Source: Puffinus mauretanicus
Lineage: Eukaryota; Chordata; Aves; Procellariiformes; Procellariidae
Direction of reading: 5' to 3'
Length of the DNA stretch: 64,000 nucleotides
Assembly (NCBI GenBank): GCA_023333565.1
Contig: JAJKFH010002646.1
Location: forward strand, 1,798,001-1,862,000
Part shown: piece after piece, positions 38,630 to 49,785 of the stretch
Layout of the letters: the number at the start of each line of letters is the position of its first letter
How positions within the stretch are numbered: the first letter of the stretch is position 1
Notes under the pieces: model-generated
Told to the model about the DNA's origin: nothing
The model's input: only the letters and a program-made list of their open reading frames with translations
The model's database searches: none
Position numbers and translations under genes: made by a program

Positions 38630-41600
38630 TTCCACTGCTGCCACCTCTCTTTCAATTTACAGATGTTGGAGCAGCTGTCCCTGCCAGGGCAGAGGCTTCG
38701 ACCCAGAGAGCTTCAGATGGTGGACGCAGCCTTGCAAGTCACAGGCTGTGGGGAGTGCCTGGAGCCTCTCCCTGAGGCCATGAGAGATGGTCGTCTTTCC
38801 TGCAGGAGATGTGCTGTTCTTCAAGAGCTGTGTCACCAGGTGGAGGAGTTATGGCAGGAAGTAAGCAGGCTGTGCAGCATCAGAGAGGAGAGACAGACAG
38901 GATCTTCTCAGAGACACAGCACCTTCAAGAGCCCTGGACCCTGACTGCAGTGGAGACGCAAGCAGAGTCTGCTCCTGGCACAGCGGTAAGTGCAAACTCT
39001 GGGGAAGGTGAAGAATGGAAGCTGGTGACTTCTGGCACTGAGAAAGTGGCTCCAGCTCCACCTGAAGACTTGCAACTACGGAACAGGTTCACTGCCCTCA
39101 AAGCTGAAGAGGTGCTTCCGAGTGAAGCATCTGAGGCAACTGATGCTGAGCCATGCAAGGCCACCAGGATGAAGCGGCGAGTGATAGTAGTGGGCAACTC
39201 CCTGCTGCGGGGGACAGAGGCACCCATCTGCTGACCTGTTGTCTAGAGAAGTTTGCTGTGTGCCAGGGGCTTGGATCTGGAACATTGTGAAGGGAGTACT
39301 GAAGCTTGTCCAGCCCTGTAGTACCCCTTGCTGTTCTTCCATGTGGGCACTGCGAGGGGCAAGCTTGAGGGAAGAGTTGACTACAGGGCTCTGGGGGTGG
39401 TAGTGAGCAGTATAGGGGCCCAGGTCATGTGCTCCTCAATCATGCCAGTGAAGGGAAAGAGTGTAAGGAGGAGAGCACTGGTACTGCATGTCAGCAATTG
39501 ATTGCAGAGCTGGTGATGGCAAAAGGGTTTTAGTTTCTCTGACTGTGGGACCTTGTTTGAGGATCAGCATCTGCTCGGGAGAAATGGGATCCACCTCACT
39601 AAGCGGGGCAACGGTATCTTTGCCAGCAGACAGCTGGCCTGGTAAGGAGGGCTTTAAACTAGGGGCAGTGAGGAAGTTACCAGCAGCCCTGTGAGAAAGT
39701 GATGGACAGGGTCGACAAGCAAAGGGCCTGCAGTGATGTGACAGAAAGGGAACACAAAATCAACGAAACAGGTTTTAACTGGTGTCACCTCAAGCATTTG
39801 CATGTAAGCAAGGAAGTGCCTATAAGGCACCATTATGGAAAAAGCCACCAGACAAACCCCTTTGTGGAAATCAGCATGCTGGGGCGTCTGTACAGGCACA
39901 CTGAGGTGACTGTACACTAATGCATGCAGCATGGGGAATCAACATGAGAAACTGGAGATTGTGTGTTGTTGCAGGGTTAAAATCTTGTTGGGATCATGGA
40001 GACATGGTGGGATGGCTCCCATGACTGGAGTCCTGCAGTGGAGGGACACAGGCTCTTTAGGAAGGACAGGCTGGGAAGACAAGGAGGTGGAGTTGTCCTT
40101 GATGTGAGAAAACAGCTGGAATGCATGGAGCTCTGCCTGAGGATAGATGATGAGCCAGCTGAGAGCTTATGGGGTAAGGACTTAAGAGCAAACAGGTATG
40201 GGTGACATTGTATTGGGTGTCTGCTATAGGCTGCCTGATCAGGAAGAACAAGCACGTGAGGCCTTCTGCAGACAGCTAGGAACAGCCTCACACTTGCAGG
40301 CCCTGGTCCTCATGGGGAACTTCAGTCACGCCAGTCTTTGCTGGAGGGACAACACAGCAGGACATAAGCAATCTAGGAGGTTCCTGGAGAGCATCGATGA
40401 CAACTTCCTGACCCAAGTGATAGAAAAGCCAACAAGGAGGGGGTGCTCTGCTGGACCTCATGCAAACAAGAAAGGCCTCATTGGGGATGTGAAGATCAAA
40501 GGCAACCTTGGCTGCAGTGGCCATGAGATGGTGGAGCTAAGGGAGCCAGACAAAAAGCAGGATCACAAGCCTGGACTTCAGGAGAGCAGACTTCGGCCTC
40601 TTCAGGGATCTGCTTGAAAGAGTCCCATGCAATAAGGTCCTGGAGGGAAGAGAGGCCCAAGAAAGCTGGTTGATATTCAAGGATCATCACCTCCGAGCTC
40701 AAGAGCGGTCTATCCCAATGAGCAGGAAGTCAGGCAAAAGATGCCAGGAGGCCTGCATGGATGAACAAGGAGCTCCTGCCAAACTCAAACACAAAAAGGA
40801 AGCCTACAGAGGGTGGAAGCAGGTAGAGGGAACCTGGGGGGAATACAGAGACACTGTCCGAGCATGCAGGGATGGGGTTAGGAGAGCCAAAGCCCAACTG
40901 GAGTGGAAGCTGGTGAGGGATGTCAAAGGCAACAGAAGGACTTATAAGTATATAGGTGACAAAAGGAAGAGTAGGAAAAATGTGGGCCCATTGCTGAAAG
41001 GGGCAGTGGTCCTGGTGACAACAGGACATGTAAATGTAAAAGGCTGAGGTACTGAATGCCGCCTTTGCCTCAGTCTTTACTAGCAAGACCAGCATTCAGG
41101 AATCCCAGGCCCCGGAGACTAGGGGAAAAGGCTGGAGCAAGGAAGACGTACCCTTGGTGGAGGAGGATCAGGTCAGGGAATACTTAAGCAAACTGGATGT
41201 AGATCATGGCCCTGATGGGATGCACCTGTGAGTGCAGAGGGAGCTGGCTGATGTCTTTATGAGGCCACTCTTGGTAATCTTTGAATGATCGTGGTGATTG
41301 GGAGAGGTGCCTGAGGACTAGAGGAAAGCAAATGTCACTCCTATCTTCAAGAAGGACCAGAAGGAGGGCCCAGGGAACTACAGGCCAGTCAGCCTCACCT
41401 TGATCCCTGGGGTGCTGTGTCCAGCTCTGGGCTCCCCAGTACAAGAGAGACATGGACATACTGGAGAGAGTGCAACAAAGGGCCACTAAGATGGTTAAGG
41501 AACTGGAGCATCTCTCCTATGAGGAGAGGCTGAGAGCGCTGGCACAGTTCAGCCTAGAGGCTCAGGGGGATCTCAATGTATATAAATACCTGATGGGAGG

Positions 41601-41672
41601 GTGCAAAGAAGATGGAGGCAGGCTCTTTCCAGTGGTGCCCAGTGACAGGACCACAGGCAATGGACAAAAGCC
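38630..41672 (+). mobile_element. Long CR1 LINE with ORF1 and endonuclease remnants, RT core deleted
   Basis: This is an unusually long CR1 copy on the SMAP1 strand. From 38663 an ORF1-like region (MLEQLSLPGQRLR..., Cys-rich CGECLEPL and CRRCAVLQELC) leads after a frameshift into VVGNSLLRGTEAPIC near 39.2 kb. This is the start of the SGNH-esterase-like domain of CR1 ORF1, with FHVGT near 39.34 kb. The ORF2 endonuclease region follows from about 39.98 kb (METWWD, GNFSHASLCWRD near 40.31 kb, KIKGNLGCSGHEMVE near 40.5 kb). Linker sequence and the N-terminal RT region (NYRPVSLT near 41.38 kb) come next. At about 41411 the element jumps directly to the C-terminal block ([16 protein letters not shown]), so the RT palm is missing. 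The copy lacks the 3' UTR and octamer end. Many stops make it dead. The 38460-38630 flank may be its 5' UTR. Confidence 0.85.
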
Positions 41673-42579
41673 ATCTGGAACTGCTACAACTGTCAGACCA
41701 ACTTGAAAATATGGAGGATGTAATGATCTTTATCTGCTGTTTCGCAGTCTTTTGGGAATTAAAAGCCAAAATGTCTCATGCATTAATCTAAACTTCTTGT
41801 CAGCCACGTGCTATTTGTGTAGTCAGATGGCAAGTGTAAAGTGATGGATTCAGTTATCATATTTGTGGTCCTGACACATCTGACCAATAGTTCACAGTGA
41901 AAACTTTCTTTGGATAGGTATTACCTTTTACAGGTAATACATAAGCTATCGATGACAAAAATTATGTATGTTTAAACATGAAGGCTATTGAGATGACTTC
42001 CAGTAGTTCTGAAAAATTCTGTTACACTAACATCATGAAACCGCTCAGCAGTATGTTCTCTTACCGCCTGATGAGTGTTTAGTTTTGGTATGATGACTGA
42101 GAGCATTATGTGTAGCCTGTCTTAAAGGAAAACTATAACATGTATGCCAGGCGTGTTTTTACAGAGGTCTTGGGTAGCATGAGAATGTTAGATAGGTGAA
42201 AATCATGTCAATGTTGTTGGGTTTTTTTTTACTTGAATGCCACCTGCTATTTTCTTGCCATGTATTTTGCATTACCTTCTATTTATTTAGCTGATGAACA
42301 CTTCAGGGAATGCTTGTTCAGTGCTTTGGCTCCTCTCAGAATCTTCCAAAAACAAACTGAATGAAGAGATGTTAAATGAACATTTAATCTCATGACGTAA
42401 ATATAATAGATGATCAGTCCTCCAGGTCTTCGTCTCTCCCTTCTCTTCTGTGCATGCATGTAGTGATTTGCTTTATTTCGTTAAAGCACCTATAGTAACA
42501 GTATTTCATAGATCTGGAGACATTCCAAACCGTGGTTCATCCCAGATGAGAACAGTTTCTCTGATGCTATTATTTATTT

Positions 42580-42607
42580 AAAAAAAAAAAAAAAACAACA
42601 ACAACAA
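42580..42607. repeat. A16 followed by (CAA)4
   Basis: A homopolymer A-run at 42580-42595 runs into four CAA units. It resembles a retroposon tail, but no element body was recognised upstream. Confidence 0.8.
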
Positions 42608-44704
42608 AGCCAGACATGTCTGCTCTTCTCCCTTCTGGAGAAAAGCAAAACCCTTCCTTACTGCAGCGCAGGCAGCAGAGGGGAAGCCGCCTCTGATAAC
42701 TCGCTTCCACTGCTTACACGTGCTTCTCCAATCTGCTGAGCGTGGCTGTTGTACAGAGGCTGTCTTAGGCAGATGCCATGGTAGGAGGACCATGTCAATA
42801 TGGAATAATTCAATACTGGGACTTCCTAGGTATATGCATGGTAAAGCAAATACTGCTGTTTAGGATGGGCTTTTACCTGAATGCATTATTAAATCAAAGA
42901 CTGGTTATGCCATGCTGACAAAGAGTTGTCTCAAATGGAGAGGGCTCCCTACTGCCCATTAAAAAACTTCGATTTTGCTTTGCAATCAGAAGACTTTGTC
43001 AGTAATAAGCAAGAGGTAGTAGCTTTTATAATATGTACGTAAGGAAGTTGGTAGTTTTAAGTGTACGTTGGCCAGAGAGAAGGTGTCACGGGAGTTGAAC
43101 GATTCCTGGTGCTGTTCTGTCTGCTTTCCCTTTTTAAGTGCCATCACCCTACCTTTTGTTGCTTACCAAGGTCTAGTGACCTTGGCCCAAACTGGCTGTT
43201 GTACAAATGCAGGGTTTTCAGCTGCCAGCAAGTTTCCATTTCTTGTTCTTTTTCTCTTCCCTTTCCACAGCAGTTTTGGAGATGTTTCACCATCAACCAT
43301 GTGAATCTGCACTCCTTTCTCCTGGTGGTTTCTGGCCAACTTAGTTGGTTTTGCAGGGTTTTTTTTCCCTCCAATTTATAACACTGAGCTTTTTAGCTTT
43401 TCGAGAGCTTTTTAGCACTTCAGGAGTCAGATGTGTTTTCTGAAGCTGCATATTGAATGTTTGTATTGTGGTGTTTGTACAAATCCAGTGTGACCATAGT
43501 GGACTTTTCAGGGCCTAATCAGCAGCCCGCTCGCAAAACCAGGAAAAGTTTGGAGGTTGTTGCTTTAGGCAAGAATATAGGTGTGATACCGTATCTACGT
43601 ATGTTGTGGTGGCTTCTTGTCTGTCTGATAAACTTTGGTATGCGATGACAGTAAACAGACGGACCTGGTTGCGGATCCAGTCCATTCATGGTGGTAGTGC
43701 AAGGAGGATTTTCCTTCGGTGTAGGAAAGAGTTGAAATTCGCAGGTGCTGTGGGATTAGGCAGGTGTACACTAAGCAGCTGGGGACCATTTAGCTGGACT
43801 AAAATAAGGCCATCATTTAGGTATGCATTGCAATCCTGGCTCTTTTTCAATGCATATACAGTTGATTTGCATTAAAAGTTCCCACTGGTAACAGGATGCA
43901 TTTAAGAAATCTAACAAGAATGCAGTGTATTGGCTAGTTACCTAAGGAAGCCCCCACATGGAACTGTATGTGTATGAGCAGCAAAATAACAGCACTGAGA
44001 GACACCTGGATGTAATGTGTTTACAAAACATTTTGGTGCAAGAGCAATAAAAAGCCTGACAGCCTGCCTGCATTTTAGTTTTTCAGTTGTAGACTACAGT
44101 AAGTTTTAGATAAATGCTTTCTCAATAAATGAAATGTGCTTAAAGAACTCTAAGCCAATTATAAACAGCATATTTTAGGAATGTTATTACTTTAAGTAGA
44201 TCAACTGAAATTTTACTTTTGCCTTTTCTCCAAAAATACCGTTCATCTTAGTTGCAGTAGTATATTCCAAAGCACTTATCTTTTGTTTTAGCTCTTCTCT
44301 AATCTATTCTGCCTATGAGAGGATTAATGAGATGTGAATTGTAATCTCCTTATTGATTTCCTAATTATTTTTCATAATCTAACTACAGCTCATGATCAGC
44401 TTCTCACTGATGAAAAATGTAGGAGCAACAGGAATGAATAATCTGTATGTGTACGCCCCGGAGCTGGTTGGGGCTTTAGTTTTGCGTGTTTTGTAACTTC
44501 CGTCTGGTCTTCTTTCCATATCGTATGTACAGCTTTTTTGTCTTTGGTCATACCAAATCTTTTTAAATCCTCATTTACTTAAAGTTAATTTCTGTAAATG
44601 AACTGGTTTTTATTTGGTTCAGGAGTGAGGATGTGCAGTAAATATTTAACATAACATATTTTGCTGGTTTCATTCAGTAGTCTGCCTTGACCTTTATTTC
44701 CCAG

Positions 44705-44873
44705 AGCACTTCCACTAAGCCAGCAGCTGCCACCTTGTCTGCGGTATCCGGGGATCTTGATCTATTCACTGAGCAAACAACAAAATCCGAAGAGTCGGCA
44801 AAGAAACAACTCTCCAAAGACTCCATCTTATCACTGTATGGCACAGGAACCATGCAGCAGCAAAATGCTCCGG
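44705..44873 (+). CDS. SMAP1: SMAP1 internal exon, DLDLF and KDSILSLYG region (56 codons plus 1 nt)
   Basis: The exon encodes STSTKPAAATLSAVSG, DLDLFTEQTTKSEE, then KKQLSKDSILSLYGTGTMQQQ, ending in NAP plus the first base of a Gly codon. The SxxSILSLYG block is a hallmark shared by SMAP family proteins, and the DLDLF motif resembles short clathrin/AP-2 contact motifs (inference from motif type). Borders: TTTCCCAG before 44705 and GTAGAT donor at 44874. Length is 169 nt, phase 0 in and phase 1 out. The donor is non-optimal (G|GTAGAT) but is supported by the exact frame of the next exon. Confidence 0.95.
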
Positions 44874-45512
44874 GTAGATAATTTTGTAAGGGTTTCTATG
44901 CAGTCCTGTTTTAAGCTTTACCTAGAATAGTTATCTCCTACAAGTATAAAACTAAGGTTGGGTAGCTTGCTACCTATGTTCAAATGAAGATTTTTATTTT
45001 TACTATTTATAAAAATGAGACGATTACTGAAATGTAATACAGAAGCTAAAGAAAAAAAAATAGTGATTTTAATTTATTTTAGCTGTTCAAATTAGCAAGT
45101 ATACAATTTACTGAAAGATTTGTGAATCCAGCTTCTGCTGTCTAATTCATTGTTTAAGGTCTGAGTCTCCGCCGTGCAAACAGCAGGCTGCCAGGATAAG
45201 TACAGAGCTGTCATATCTTAATTTTAGCTATCTTTGTATGAAAACAAAGACTTCCAATACAGTGGTTAAAAGATTCTGGTTCACCACAGGGATTTGCCAA
45301 ACTCTTTTTGGCAGTTAACCTCTGGTGGTGAGTCCCTTTCCTTTGAGAGTTTTTAAGAAATTTTTTACTTTTACCAGAAACTAAATTAACAGCACTGACA
45401 TACAACTGGACAAAGTTATCCTTTAAAATTATTTTGGTGCATTTCTGAGTTAGGGGGATGGGGGAGAAAATCACAAAACATTTTTGCTGAAATCTTCCCT
45501 TCTCTGGTGCAG
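44874..45512 (+). other. SMAP1: SMAP1 intron, 639 bp
   Basis: A short AT-rich intron beginning GTAGAT and ending CTTCTCTGGTGCAG. The open frame on its opposite strand is unremarkable. No repeat was seen. Confidence 0.9.
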
Positions 45513-45841
45513 GTATGTTCATGGGGTCGTCTTCTATGCCATTTACCACACAACCATCAACTCATTTTCAAGGCTTTCCAGCCATGGGAGTTCCTGTGCC
45601 TGCAGCAACTGGGATGATGGGAAACATGATGGGACAATCAGTGCCAGTCATGGGACAGAGCACAGGCGTGATGGTAGGAATGGGAATGCCCAATGGATTT
45701 ACTGGTACTACACAGACTGGTGTGATGGGACTTCCTCAAAATGTCGTTGGACCTCAAGGTGGAATGGTGGGACAGATGGTCACACCACAAAATAAGTATG
45801 GATTGCAACAAAACCAACAAGCTCAATGGAACCTCTCTCAG
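45513..45841 (+). CDS. SMAP1: SMAP1 internal exon, Met/Gly/Gln-rich C-terminal region (2 nt plus 109 codons)
   Basis: This is the largest SMAP1 exon here. After completing a Gly codon it encodes MFMGSSSMPFTTQPSTHFQG, FPAMGVPVPAA, then a run rich in Met, Gly and Gln (GMMGNMMGQSVPVMGQS, VMVGMGMPNGF), PQNVVGPQGGMVGQM, and a Gln/Asn-rich end ...QQAQWNLSQ. In the SMAP family the C-terminal region contacts partners such as the clathrin-assembly protein CALM (shown best for SMAP2; inference for this protein). Composition indicates intrinsic disorder. Borders: GGTGCAG before 45513 and GTAAAG donor at 45842. Length is 329 nt, phase 1 in and phase 0 out. If the intron were retained, the frame would stay open for 58 more codons to a stop ending at 46018. 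Confidence 0.96.
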
Positions 45842-48283
45842 GTAAAGACTTGCTATTCCCAGACACAAGTGCTTTGGGAAGGACGCTGCTTTTCAGATAC
45901 AAAATGTTTGGCTGTAGGAGGAAGGTTGCGGCGTAGCCAAGTTACAGACTGCTGGACTGTGAACTGCTCAGAGGCACATGATAAAAAATCAGCGAATAAT
46001 TCAATTACAGATAACTAGTATGTAAGCAGAGAATAAATTTTGCCAAGGTAGACCAAACTCAGTTCTCTGCTTCTGTAGCTACTCTCATCCTGGCATCTGA
46101 ACTAGCCAGGTAAAAAGCTAGCTTAGCTGCAGTTAAAAAATACTGAAATGTAAACACAGCCTTATAACTAAAAGCAGTTTAATTGCTTGAGGATAGCCAT
46201 TAACAATACCCTCGTTTACAGACTTCAGGATAAATTTCAGTGGAATGTGCAGTGCTTTGCACTCCAGCATTGTTCTGTAGATCATTTGCTTAGGCTCATC
46301 TATTATTGATCTGTAGCATTTCCATGCTACAGATTTTACATTTCTATTTTTTTACATTTCTTAAACATGTTTAAAAGGTTCTTTAAAAGTGTTAGTGTAC
46401 ACTTAGTACTATATTTGTACATTATCCAATGAAACATCTTGAAATCAGGTATTTGAGAGCTTATTGGGGGGCAACAAACCTAAATGATTCCCTTGGAGTT
46501 CAGTATGGATGATAGCAACTATTTTTTTCATACTATTGTTTGAATTATAAGAACAATATAATAATTCCGTGCTGCTTACTCTAGTAGTTCAGGAAGTGAA
46601 CCTTAGTGACTTATTTAGGTTGGATTGTATTAATTTTTACTGTTCTGCTCAATCCTGTGGTGTGAACATTTATGAAGGTAAGCAGCATTTCTTACATGGA
46701 TAAAACAGCCCCTCTTTGAAAATACAGGCTGTCATCCTGCTTTGAAAAGTAATTTTTAAAAGGTGAGAATTTCAAAATGTCAAACAAAAAAAATCTGTGG
46801 ATTTACTGCTAACGGTCTTTTTCTAGGTATCTAATTTAAAAAGACCCATATCAGCTTTGAATTAAAATCATGCTTCTTATCAAATATATATTAAAAGTTG
46901 GCTCATAGAACAAGCTCTTAACATGCTTCTGTACTGCTTGCACATCAGACGTTATCAGTGTGCTGACACTCCACAGCTCGTAGGGGAACTGTGACCCAAT
47001 CTCTGGCTCCAGTTGGAAGGGGCAGAGCTTGCTTTACTTACCAGAATAGCATGCTTTACATATGTAGTCTACTTCTTAAGAATTCTACTCCAGAAGAGAT
47101 TAACAACTAGGTAAAGCATGTTTTCATCAGCATTTTTTAAATTTCCATGTTCAGTGATGGGTTGTTTTTGCAGATACACATGTGAAAGCACACAGTACTG
47201 AGTTTTACCCTGAAAAATTAGTTTGCAATTGACGTAAGAATTTTTTTCACCAGTGTTTCTGTTTCATTTTGCAACCCGGTATTGTTCGCTCATGCTTACA
47301 CGAACTCTGATTTTTACGTAATGCTTGAATCTAATGTTGCTTATCCAACATCCCTGTTCATCGGCTCTGATTATTAATTGCTCCAAATGCTCTCTTGCTC
47401 TCAAACTCATGAGAGGGGACTTCTTCACTCTGTCTGTACAGCTAGAGTTTTGGCTTGTCAGTAAGCGTTCATTTTTCAGAAGGCAAGGGAGAGTAACCTG
47501 AAGAACGTTTTTACATTGAGCACTGAAAACTACAGTGAGTAGATAATATTTGTAGAGACTAGAAATATTTTTGCACCATCCCTGAAGCGAATGTGCTGGA
47601 TTTTGAACTCTTTCCCACCTTTAACTAGATGTCATCTTTAATTTCATGTGAATGATTTCACTTGTTTCTAAGAAATTGTTGTATCTTGAGCAGATTCTTT
47701 AGCAAGAATGGTTAGATTTAGATAATACTCCAGTTTATAAATCCACCTCATTCTTTGTTGATTGCAGCCTAAATGGACAATTTCTACAAAAACTTGTGTA
47801 TTCAGGATTTTGAGATCTCCAAAGAAATATTGCTGGAACAAAAAGCATCTGGAATTGCAAACGTAGACAAGGCTATATTACTTGCTTTGGTGTTTCTGTA
47901 TCGCAGTTGCCACAATTCTGTTGGCTAGCTTTGAAACTTTGAAAGCAAGCTCTTATCATCGGAGACACATGGGACTCCTTTGTCACCCGCTCTGTAAATT
48001 CACTAGCGGAGCGTTTATACAGACTTGACATATACACTGAGTGCTACAGCCAGACAACTGATGTGTAATGGTGGTCGCTTGAACAGAAACTGGTCCCAGA
48101 AAAGCTGCTCTCTTGAAAAATGCGTAGAAACTTATCATGAGTCAGTATTTTTATTTAACGAGAAATACTAGTTTTAGGAAAACGTACTTTAACTGGGTTG
48201 CTAGCTTAGGAAGTACGACTGCCTTTTGGCTCGCAGTGTGTTGTGTTTCAGCACCAGCACTAACACGTGTGTGTGCTTCACAG
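45842..48283 (+). other. SMAP1: SMAP1 last intron, about 2.4 kb
   Basis: The intron runs from GTAAAG to TGTGTGTGCTTCACAG. A CACTAAC branch-site-like sequence lies near 48259-48265, about 20 nt before the acceptor. A second AG (TGTTTCAG, ending 48251) lies 32 nt upstream of the used acceptor; using it would shift the frame. No repeat family was recognised in this intron. Confidence 0.88.
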
Positions 48284-48418
48284 ATGAACCAGCAAATGGC
48301 TGGAATGAATCTCAGCAGCTCCAGCAACGTGATGGGCTTTGGCCAGCCCCCCAGCACAGCGGCAGGATGGACTGGAAGCTCCTCTGGTCAGACTCTCAGC
48401 ACACAACTGTGGAAATGA
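48284..48418 (+). CDS. SMAP1: SMAP1 terminal coding exon (44 codons and stop)
   Basis: The exon encodes MNQQMAGMNLSSSSNVMGFG, QPPSTAAGWTGSSSGQTLS and the C-terminus TQLWK, then TGA at 48416-48418. The ending SSSGQTLSTQLWK is the same as I recall for mammalian SMAP1, so the C-terminus is intact and under constraint. Acceptor: GCTTCACAG before 48284, phase 0. With the five upstream exons the window encodes 308 contiguous residues, about two-thirds of a protein of roughly 440-470 residues. The ArfGAP domain is encoded upstream of the window. Confidence 0.96.
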   Translation: MNQQMAGMNLSSSSNVMGFGQPPSTAAGWTGSSSGQTLSTQLWK

Positions 48419-48780
48419 AAGTTGCAATAGAAGTCTCGCCCCGAACAGCCACCTGACATTCCTTGTTCAAATGCATTTACTTTCGCTGTTCCTTCCATGT
48501 ACATATTCTTTTTCTTTTTCCCCAGCTGTTCAGATTAAGAATATAACTGACTGACCGTGTTGTGGTCTATATTGATTTAAATTTGATGTAGTGAGAAGCA
48601 GATCAAGAATGCATTTATACATCATTGGCAGCGTTTTCATACAATGCATATGATTTCATAGACCATATATTTAAGAAGCTGCTTAACCACCTACTGATTT
48701 TTTTCCCTCAAAATTCTAGATCAAATGTTTGCATATAAGGGATGTAGCTATCATGTTAGTAATATCCAAAAATATGAACC

Positions 48781-48816
48781 CTGACCCCCCAAAATTACCT
48801 GACCCCCCAAAATTAC
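48781..48816. repeat. 18-bp perfect tandem duplication in SMAP1 3' UTR
   Basis: CTGACCCCCCAAAATTAC occurs twice head to tail. The C6 runs stand out in an AT-rich 3' UTR. Confidence 0.92.
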
Positions 48817-49263
48817 CCAGTAATCCTGTAGAAGGTACTGTATGAACAAATGTTTAATCATATATAAATAGAATGTAAATGTATCACTGAGCAATGTTTT
48901 CTAGTGTATCAAACAAATTTTGTTTCATCATACATTTCACTGTGATGTTATTATGGTGTGCATAACAGGGAATATGGTTATTGAAAGAAAGATAAACCTG
49001 GATGTTGCTGTAGTTCTACAAATCAATAGTTTATTCTTGTAAAAACGAGCATTTGATCCATTTGAGTTTCCTGTGATAAAGTACCCAATCTGGCTCGCGA
49101 GGCACGTACACAGTATTAATGCTGAAAACTAGCGGCACAATATGTATACAAGGTAACTCAATGTGAACAGCTGTATTTTTCCTTGCAGAGATATCCAGGT
49201 TTATGACAGTGATTGTGTTTACATTTTATGGTGCCTCATAATGATAAAATGTTATTTCCCTAT

Positions 49264-49269
49264 ATTAAA
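49264..49269 (+). terminator. Candidate SMAP1 poly(A) signal ATTAAA
   Basis: This is the first canonical or common-variant hexamer after the SMAP1 stop codon. A GT- and T-rich element begins about 20 nt downstream, as expected for cleavage stimulation. Confidence 0.55.
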
Positions 49270-49297
49270 AGGATAAATCCATAAATGATTGTGGGTT

Positions 49298-49303
49298 TTT
49301 ATT
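49298..49303 (-). terminator. Candidate B3GAT2 poly(A) signal AATAAA (- strand)
   Basis: The + strand TTTATT reads AATAAA on the - strand, about 480 nt after the B3GAT2 stop. Alternatives on the - strand are at 49571-49576 and 49030-49035, so the choice is tentative. Mammalian B3GAT2 has a long 3' UTR, and a more distal site is possible. Confidence 0.4.
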
Positions 49304-49785
49304 TCATTATTGTATGACCTATTTGACCGCTATTTCTTCAATTAGTCTATTTTTAATGAAGGAAAACATGTTCAATTTGGGGATCCATTTCTGCAAATAT
49401 TTAGATCAACAGTTCATGATTTAAAATCAGTTTATAATTACACCATTAAGCTGGATAAATACAAAAAGTATGTACATAAATGATGATTTTGAAAATACTC
49501 CATTGCAGCCATGTTTCTCTTGATCGTTTTTACTATGTGGAAACAGCCTTAAAACAAAGGTAAGTGTCAGTTTATTAAGACGAGAGGTCAGAAATGCATG
49601 CAAACAAGTTAGAACAAAGCACACCCACTTGATTTGCTTATTAGAGTATCTGACAACTTTCTTTTGTTTCCACAGAAGTCCATCAGATGACTATTAAAAG
49701 GTCTCACGCAGAAGTAGGCTATTTAACGGGCTGAATTTGAACACCTTCTGACACATCCATTGTACTGTGTCACTGTGCCTCCACA
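49298..49785 (-). other. B3GAT2: B3GAT2 3' UTR (extent predicted)
   Basis: Non-coding sequence following the B3GAT2 stop on the - strand, AT-rich with no recognised repeat. Its end depends on which poly(A) signal is used. If 49030-49035 or a lower site is used, the UTR overlaps the SMAP1 3' UTR. Confidence 0.5.

Larger units (their letters stand above)
32447..44704 (+). other. SMAP1: SMAP1 intron, about 12.3 kb
   Basis: The intron carries two sense-strand CR1 copies (36.97-37.71 and about 38.6-41.7 kb), a 16-bp tandem duplication at 33160-33191, and an A16 plus (CAA)4 tract at 42580-42607. A GC-richer stretch at about 33.0-33.35 kb has overlapping open frames on both strands but no recognisable protein. 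The intron ends TTTATTTCCCAG before 44705. I see nothing else of known type. Confidence 0.85.
48419..49285 (+). other. SMAP1: SMAP1 3' UTR (end predicted)
   Basis: Sequence downstream of the SMAP1 stop. It has no AATAAA before the ATTAAA at 49264, which is followed by a GT/T-rich stretch (GATTGTGGGTTTTTATTTC), so the transcript probably ends near 49285. It contains a Pumilio-type element TGTACATA at 48498-48505 and a perfect 18-bp tandem duplication at 48781-48816. The exact end is inferred. Confidence 0.6.

Noticed and set aside
38809..39234. 141-codon + strand frame with esterase-like motif
   Set aside because: Part of CR1 ORF1, interrupted on both sides; not an independent hydrolase gene.
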